Shown here piece after piece: positions 19,001 to 21,865 of a DNA stretch of 21,865 nt. The first letter of the stretch is position 1; the number at the start of each line of letters is the position of its first letter. Origin of the DNA: Phoronis australis (Eukaryota; Phoronida; Phoronidae); the NCBI GenBank assembly GCA_002633005.1, contig NMRA01000306.1, forward strand, positions 188,599 through 210,463. Reading direction: 5' to 3'. Both the position numbers and the translations under genes were made by a program. Under the pieces are notes generated by a model. That model saw only the letters and a program-made list of their open reading frames with translations, was not told where the DNA came from and made no database searches.

Positions 19001-21079
19001 TAACACGGCCGTACGTACTCAATATCAGGTGCCGCAGAGGTGTTTTCAGCCTTTTTGGAGAACACCATATCAAACATAAAAATACGGACTGTTCCAGAGA
19101 GAGTTCAACAGCCGATCTACTGAAGTTCTTCCTCATACGTAGCACTGAGAACGCACCGTTTTCCAGCACTTTACGTAATATTGGGTCTACAAATTTCAAC
19201 TTTTGATAAAACAATGTTCCCCATCTGGCGTAGTTTGGGCGGTCCTGGGCAAAGTATACATCTAGCGTAGCCGGAAAAATGTTGATACAGCCACTGACGT
19301 CATTGTTCTTAACGCATCTCTGGAGTTTTCTGTGGGCTCGGTTGACCAAAACTGATAAGTTTTGCCAAATTTGCCATTAATCACTGGGTGAAATGAAGGT
19401 AGTTGGCACGCATACATAACGCAGAAAACAGCAAAAGACGGCATTTTGGTTTTTATTCGTTGTAGCAGTTGCATTAAATGACTTGTCCGAAAACAGAGGA
19501 ACCCAGCTTAGACTGGTAAAATAGGACAACGAAAAATCGAAATTCGTGAATCATGTGGAGTATTCCATTGTTTTCGCATGGACTTGTGAGGTCATTGCGA
19601 CACCAGGCGCGATGTTTCTGGTTTTCATGCCCTGACGTAAACTTGCGGACAAAAATCTTTCACCTTGTGTCATAACCTATGTCGTACGGACTCAGTGGCT
19701 TTATTACAAATCGAAGTGCCTGGTTCCTCAATGTGATGCTTATTCATTGTGAATGGGCTTGTAATCAACTCTTTATTTGTCTGATTGGGGCTTCTTACTG
19801 TTGTGCCCCGTGCATGTGATGCTGAACATCGGACGATTGATTTCAAACGGTTACCTGGTGGGTTGATTTAGCTCAACTCAGGTATTTGGGCGTGTCTGGC
19901 GGGGATAAACCACCACTAGATTTGTCTGGCAGTATTTATTCTTGATACCTGGGCTTACGGCGAATATTTTGCAACTGGTTTCATGCGGTTACCTTTTGGG
20001 TTGATCTAGCTCAATTCAGGTCTTTGGGGTGTCTGACGGGGCTAACTCACCACTAGATTTGTCTGGCAGTGGTCATTCGTGATACCTGGGCTCACGGTGA
20101 ATATTTTGAAACTGGTTTCACGCGGTTACCTCTTGGATTGATCTAGCTCAATTTTTGCACCTTGTTTATAACAGTCTGGCTGATACTCCCAACCACTGAA
20201 ATTGTTTTGCAGTGACCAATTTTGATGCAGTGGATTACGTAGGAGGTATCCAAGGCGGTTTGAAGTGGTTACCAGAAAAGTTGATCTAGCTCAATTTTTG
20301 AGTGTCAATCTCTTGGCTCCCCCGACCACACCCACCAAAGCGAACCTGCTAGACGGCCATTTCCAAGCATTAGGATACTCACAGAGCACTGTGACACCAA
20401 ATACAATTGGTTACCTTTTCATGCCCAAAAAAGCTCTGGGATCCCGGTCTTCAAAAGACACCCTTTACATTAGTGAATCAATGATATTTAGTAATACAAA
20501 ATGGTACAAAATAATCTAAGAAATATGTTTTAAAGGCTGATGAGTGCGCATCATTGCAGCCGAAGTATAACATTGTGGGATAACCCTTTCGTTACGTCTG
20601 TTACAAGGTCAGGTGATAGTATTCTTATAGGAGCATGTCTTATCAAAAAAGTAATCATTCTGCGCTTCCCTGTACACGTGCGCACACGGGGGGGGGGGGG
20701 NCAGAGAAACAAAATGTCCAAAGAAAGTAGAAAACGAGACAAAAGTCCACTAAAAATACAAGAATTCGGCGAATGCACAATTCATAGCTCTGAACGCACC
20801 CTGTTTTTTACTAAAAGGTCCACATTCTCAAAAATTCGAGCACCCCTACTTTTTAGACTGGGTGCGCGCATGCTATAAATGGATTTCAATTGCATTTGTC
20901 CTTCCAGGTGACGCGTGCCAGTCGGGGTGGACATCGGTTGACGGTTCGCCGTGTTACTTGATCCGTCAACAGGCGGCGCCTATGCAGCAAGCCGTCGATT
21001 TCTGCGATGGAATCTACAGTCACGTGCTATTTATTAATTCACCATCTGAAAGGAGAAAGTTTCAAAGATTTTTAAACGA
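9958..21079 (+). CDS. Secreted PAN/apple + C-type lectin domain protein, 4 exons, 3' end outside window
   Basis: I assembled this gene by splicing: 9958-10012, 15305-15358, 16581-16760 and 20908 to about 21079 or 21083. All three introns have GT-AG ends with good donors (gtaaga, gtatgt, gtaagc), all are phase 1, and the frame stays open for about 155 residues. Residues 1-18 are a signal peptide. Residues 19-96 have cysteines at 20, 50, 54, 60, 70 and 94, the six-cysteine spacing expected of a PAN/apple module (known pairing in the family 1-6, 2-5, 3-4). Residues 98-155 start a long-form CTLD (C100, W104, C112, C129). N67 is in an NTT glycosylation sequon. Secretion and a ligand-binding role in immunity or adhesion are inferred from the family. 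The carbohydrate-binding loop and WND-type motifs would be in exons beyond the window, so sugar specificity cannot be judged. I am confident of the domains, and less so of the last exon's end and of the absence of further alternative exons. Confidence 0.8.
10310..10617. mobile_element. hAT-like MITE, copy 2, in intron 1
   Basis: The left end reads CAGTGGCGGACTTAGG and the right end, on the complement, reads CAGGGGCGGATCCAGG. These are imperfect terminal inverted repeats of the CAGTGGCGGATC type seen in non-autonomous hAT-like elements. The sequence ATAAC directly flanks both ends (10305-10309 and 10618-10622), a possible short target duplication, whereas hAT elements normally give 8 bp. The interior shares CCAGATTC..TTTTCAGTTCGG-like sequence with the copy at 6488. 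It differs mainly by an extra segment (about 10431-10551) that matches another interspersed repeat. Confidence 0.6.
10431..10551 (+). repeat. Interspersed repeat 'AAATTCGAG', copy B, nested in a MITE
   Basis: It begins GACGAATGCACAAT and continues with AAGGTCTAC, AAAATTCGAG, ACCCCCTAC, TTTTAGACTG. It aligns over about 120 bp with copy C before exon 4. Because the related MITE at 6488 lacks it, it seems to be an insertion inside the MITE. Confidence 0.6.
11585..11798. repeat. 17-bp inverted repeat enclosing 180 bp
   Basis: CCTACATCCCTGATCAA (11585-11601) and the complement of 11782-11798, CCTGCATCCCTGATCAA, match at 16 of 17 positions. Weaker similarity extends outwards. It may be the ends of a small DNA transposon in intron 1. 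Internal short repeats (TGCGTAGTTT, twice at about 11867-11886) lie just outside it. Confidence 0.55.
14432..14726 (+). repeat. 26-bp minisatellite, about 11 copies
   Basis: The unit is close to TCTATTTGCTTCTCATCATA followed by TAAAGG. Copies differ mainly in the CATATAAAGG half (variants CCCATCAAGG, CTTATGAAGG, CCCACCAAGG). One copy carries an extra AGG (about 14635-14638). The first and last copies are partial. The array is in intron 1. Confidence 0.95.
15305..15358 (+). CDS. Exon 2: 54-nt micro-exon, N-terminal strand of the PAN domain
   Basis: The exon is flanked by an acceptor after a T-rich tract (ttttaatgttgcag) and a strong donor (CAG|gtatgt). Its length is 54 nt, a multiple of three, with phase 1 at both ends. 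Read in the phase set by exon 1 it encodes D-CYNHNPEKETKEYFRNT (residues 19-36) and one base of A37. C20 is the first of the six PAN cysteines and would pair with C94 from exon 3. The exon is too short to be seen as an open frame by itself. The evidence is the fit of both splice sites, phase and cysteine count. Confidence 0.75.
15359..16580 (+). other. Intron 2 (1222 nt) of the PAN-CTLD gene
   Basis: It is bounded by gtatgt and ctgcag. The segment from about 15897 to 16136 is related to 21350-21656 downstream of exon 4. An 8-bp perfect inverted repeat (cgttacgt / acgtaacg) flanks a short loop at about 15773-15802. The 119-codon minus-strand frame at 16248-16607 overlaps the exon 3 acceptor, shows no family motif, and is treated as spurious. 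Confidence 0.65.
15897..16136 (+). repeat. Diverged repeat block, copy in intron 2
   Basis: It shares colinear words with 21350-21656: TTTAGGAAAATG, GAGATTTCA, GATTCTGTCGTTTTG, AAAGACACGATCACGTGAC, CTGCAG and TAGATATTTGGCTAAATA. Many substitutions and indels separate them. It could be an interspersed element or an old intragenic duplication. Confidence 0.55.
16581..16760 (+). CDS. Exon 3: core of the PAN/apple domain
   Basis: This 180-nt, symmetric phase 1-1 exon follows the acceptor acatctgcag and ends before the donor gtaagc. It encodes residues 37-97. The stretch NGVASALECAKLC then HGSCKSADY is the typical PAN helix-strand pattern (ECAxLCxxHxxCxSxxY), followed by TTC, a WTEA segment and FQCVV. 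Five cysteines (50, 54, 60, 70, 94) complete the set begun by exon 2. An earlier acceptor (taactcag, exon from about 16553) would also keep the frame open and would add about nine residues. I prefer 16581 because it gives phase 1, matching exon 2. PAN modules mediate protein or carbohydrate contacts in extracellular proteins. Confidence 0.85.
17668..17728 (+). repeat. Short imperfect tandem of CTTCGGAGTA
   Basis: Three near-repeats with a period of 15-18 bp (CCTTCGGAGTAATGGG, CATTCGGAGTACTG, CCTTCGGAGTATTG) are followed by a decayed AACCTTCG. It lies in intron 3. Confidence 0.65.
18963..19474 (-). pseudogene. Frameshifted antisense remnant of a repeated uncharacterised coding family
   Basis: Two overlapping minus-strand frames (19474-19262 and 19349-18963) read as one ancestral protein broken by a frameshift near 19345. 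The first ends ...GKFGKTYQFW. The second continues with a conserved-looking stretch, VYFAQDRPNYARWGTLFYQK, then NGAFSVLRMRKNFSRSAVEL and LEQSV. I recognise the YFAxDxxNYAR ... FSRxAVxLxLEQ pattern as one that recurs in many uncharacterised, multi-copy proteins of aquatic invertebrates, probably tied to a mobile element; its function is unknown to me. After LEQSV the match stops and the frame ends in unrelated sequence. It lies antisense within intron 3 of the lectin gene. That it is coding-derived is moderately supported; the family name is not. Confidence 0.45.
19849..20290 (+). repeat. Tandem repeat, period about 137-143 bp, about 3.3 copies
   Basis: The marker GGTTACC...GTTGAT(C/T)TAGCTCAA recurs at 19849, 19987, 20124 and 20267. 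The first two complete units also share CACCACTAGATTTGTCTGGCAG and GATACCTGGGCT(T/C)ACGG. The third unit is more diverged and the fourth is a partial start. Faint similarity may continue left of 19849. It lies in intron 3. Confidence 0.9.
20688..20701 (+). other. Poly-G run ending in an ambiguous base
   Basis: Thirteen G residues are followed by N at 20701. The base is unresolved and the run length is uncertain. It is intronic, so it does not affect the coding prediction. Confidence 0.95.
20768..20872 (+). repeat. Interspersed repeat 'AAATTCGAG', copy C, next to exon 4
   Basis: It begins GGCGAATGCACAATTC and ends TTTTAGACTGGGTGCGCGC, matching copy B along its length. It ends about 35 bp before the exon 4 acceptor, so the branch point and pyrimidine tract of that exon may lie at or just after the repeat edge. 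The family may extend left to the poly-G run at 20688. Confidence 0.6.
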
Positions 21080-21083
21080 GTTT
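20908..21083 (+). CDS. Exon 4: first part of a long-form C-type lectin domain
   Basis: The acceptor is cttccag|GT (pyrimidine-rich tract tttgtccttccag). The first two bases complete a Gly codon with the G left by exon 3. The encoded DACQSGW then SPCYLI is the N-terminal hairpin of a long-form CTLD (C100, W104, C112, Y113). VDFCDGIYSHVLFINSPSE is the helix with C129 and the conserved acidic, serine-rich turn that precedes the second helix (RRKFQRFLNEF). The family continues with a WIGL-type motif, which is absent here, so an intron must follow. Two donors are possible: gtttgt after 21079 (phase 2) or gtatta after 21083 (phase 0). The frame reaches a stop soon after if read through. The rest of the CTLD is off the right edge. 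Confidence 0.82.
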
Positions 21084-21865
21084 GTATTACGTTTTTGCCT
21101 TTGCCTTTAAGCGCCTGGTAATTAAACAAAACGACAACACAATTAAGGTCAGGTAGGGTCCTAGAAAAATGTCCAAATTAGTTTTCAAACTTCAAAGCAT
21201 AATATATGTATCTCACAATTGTCTGATCGGATTCTTACGTAACTTTCAGGTATCATGCTTTATGAACTGTTATTCAAAACGCCGTAAGCCGCTGTTGTTT
21301 TAAAATATTAAACTTTTGCATGATTGGCTATCAGAAATACGACTTCAAACGATTGTTTACGAAAAATCAAAAGGTTTGTAAACAAAAAACGAACTGATCA
21401 TTTAGAAAAATGTAACAGCATTTTTTAGATTTCATCTGGAATTTTTATAAAAACGGATTTGGATTTGATCTTGATACTGCTGTTTTGATATGTATGTACA
21501 TTTCATTTTGCTAAATATCATTAAAAAGACATGGTCCCGTGACCTAATTAAATGCAGTTTGGTATGAAGCCAAACTTCAAATTTTACAAGTTTTCTACTT
21601 TCAGAAATATACAGTTTCACTTAAATCTATGGTTTTGTAGATATTTGACTAAATACACAGACTAGTCGTTAAAGCCTATGTAACCTAAACCCGATATAGA
21701 AGGTTTGAATCAATTGGCAAGTCACTGATGCAAATGTGTATTTCACGATTCTGGAATCGATTGGACCTAACACGAAGGTCCCGACAGCATAGTAGACTTG
21801 TTCTGGGTTACACTAGGCATTTAGCCGTCTTTGAATAAGAATCAGTAGTCTGAGTTACACATGTG
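21084..21865 (+). other. Start of the intron after exon 4, running off the window
   Basis: No further CTLD exon was found: no WIGL-, EPN/QPD- or WND-type coding follows an acceptor here. Apart from the repeat block at 21350-21656 the sequence is featureless. Confidence 0.5.
21350..21656 (+). repeat. Diverged repeat block, copy downstream of exon 4
   Basis: This is the partner of 15897-16136, with TTTAGAAAAATG, TAGATTTCA, GATACTGCTGTTTTG, AAAGACATGGTCCCGTGAC, ATGCAG and TAGATATTTGACTAAATA in the same order. It is somewhat longer because of insertions. Confidence 0.55.

Larger units (their letters stand above)
16761..20907 (+). other. Intron 3 (4147 nt) of the PAN-CTLD gene
   Basis: It is bounded by gtaagc and ttccag. 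It contains a cluster of TCGAG words (17230-17450), a short CTTCGGAGTA tandem (17670-17730), two oppositely oriented G-rich blocks (18625-18745), an antisense coding remnant (18963-19474), a tandem repeat of about 138 bp (19849-20290) and an interspersed repeat (20768-20872). No additional phase 1 exon with plausible coding was found between 16761 and 20907. Confidence 0.6.

Noticed and set aside
20265-20519. 84-codon plus-strand frame
   Set aside because: It starts inside the 138-bp tandem repeat and lacks motifs; most likely chance.
21250-21303. Possible next exon after acceptor ctttcag at about 21249
   Set aside because: The open stretch (about 17 codons) shows no CTLD features and ends in a stop without a donor.

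Overview
The window is AT-rich, repeat-laden nuclear DNA from a metazoan, most likely an aquatic invertebrate such as a mollusc. A lancelet or brachiopod is also possible. The reasons are short exons bounded by GT-AG splice sites, kilobase introns, an old non-LTR retrotransposon, a tRNA-derived SINE remnant, MITE-like inverted-repeat elements, two tandem-repeat arrays, and a secreted PAN plus C-type-lectin gene of a kind that is abundant in such animals. There is nothing bacterial: no operons, no Shine-Dalgarno signals, and no long open frames.

Left third (1-9.9 kb): mostly intergenic and repetitive. It holds a 25-bp direct duplication (263-312), a tRNA-like SINE head (about 786-846), an inverted-repeat MITE candidate (1448-1576), a GC-rich hairpin repeat (2697-2832), a decayed LINE on the minus strand (about 3036-5212), a 160-bp tandem duplication carrying inverted repeats (5562-5880), a short hAT-like MITE (6488-6643), and one ORF with a convincing signal peptide (from 6984) that may be a first exon.

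Right two thirds (9.96-21.1 kb): one plus-strand gene that can be read only by splicing. Exon 1 (9958-10012) encodes a signal peptide. Exon 2 (15305-15358, 54 nt) supplies the first PAN cysteine. Exon 3 (16581-16760) supplies the other five. Exon 4 (20908 to about 21079/21083) begins a long-form C-type lectin domain whose remainder lies beyond the window. The three introns (5292, 1222 and 4147 nt) are all phase 1, so the reading frame runs through without a stop. The predicted product is a secreted protein with a six-cysteine PAN/apple module followed by a CTLD, plausibly a recognition or adhesion lectin.

The introns are full of repeats. Intron 1 has a second hAT-like MITE with another repeat nested in it, a 214-bp inverted-repeat element and a 26-bp minisatellite of about 11 copies. 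Intron 3 has a tandem repeat of about 138 bp, a frameshifted antisense fragment of a repeated coding family, and an interspersed repeat ending just before exon 4. Related sequence blocks lie in intron 2 and downstream of exon 4. One ambiguous base (N, 20701) follows a poly-G run.
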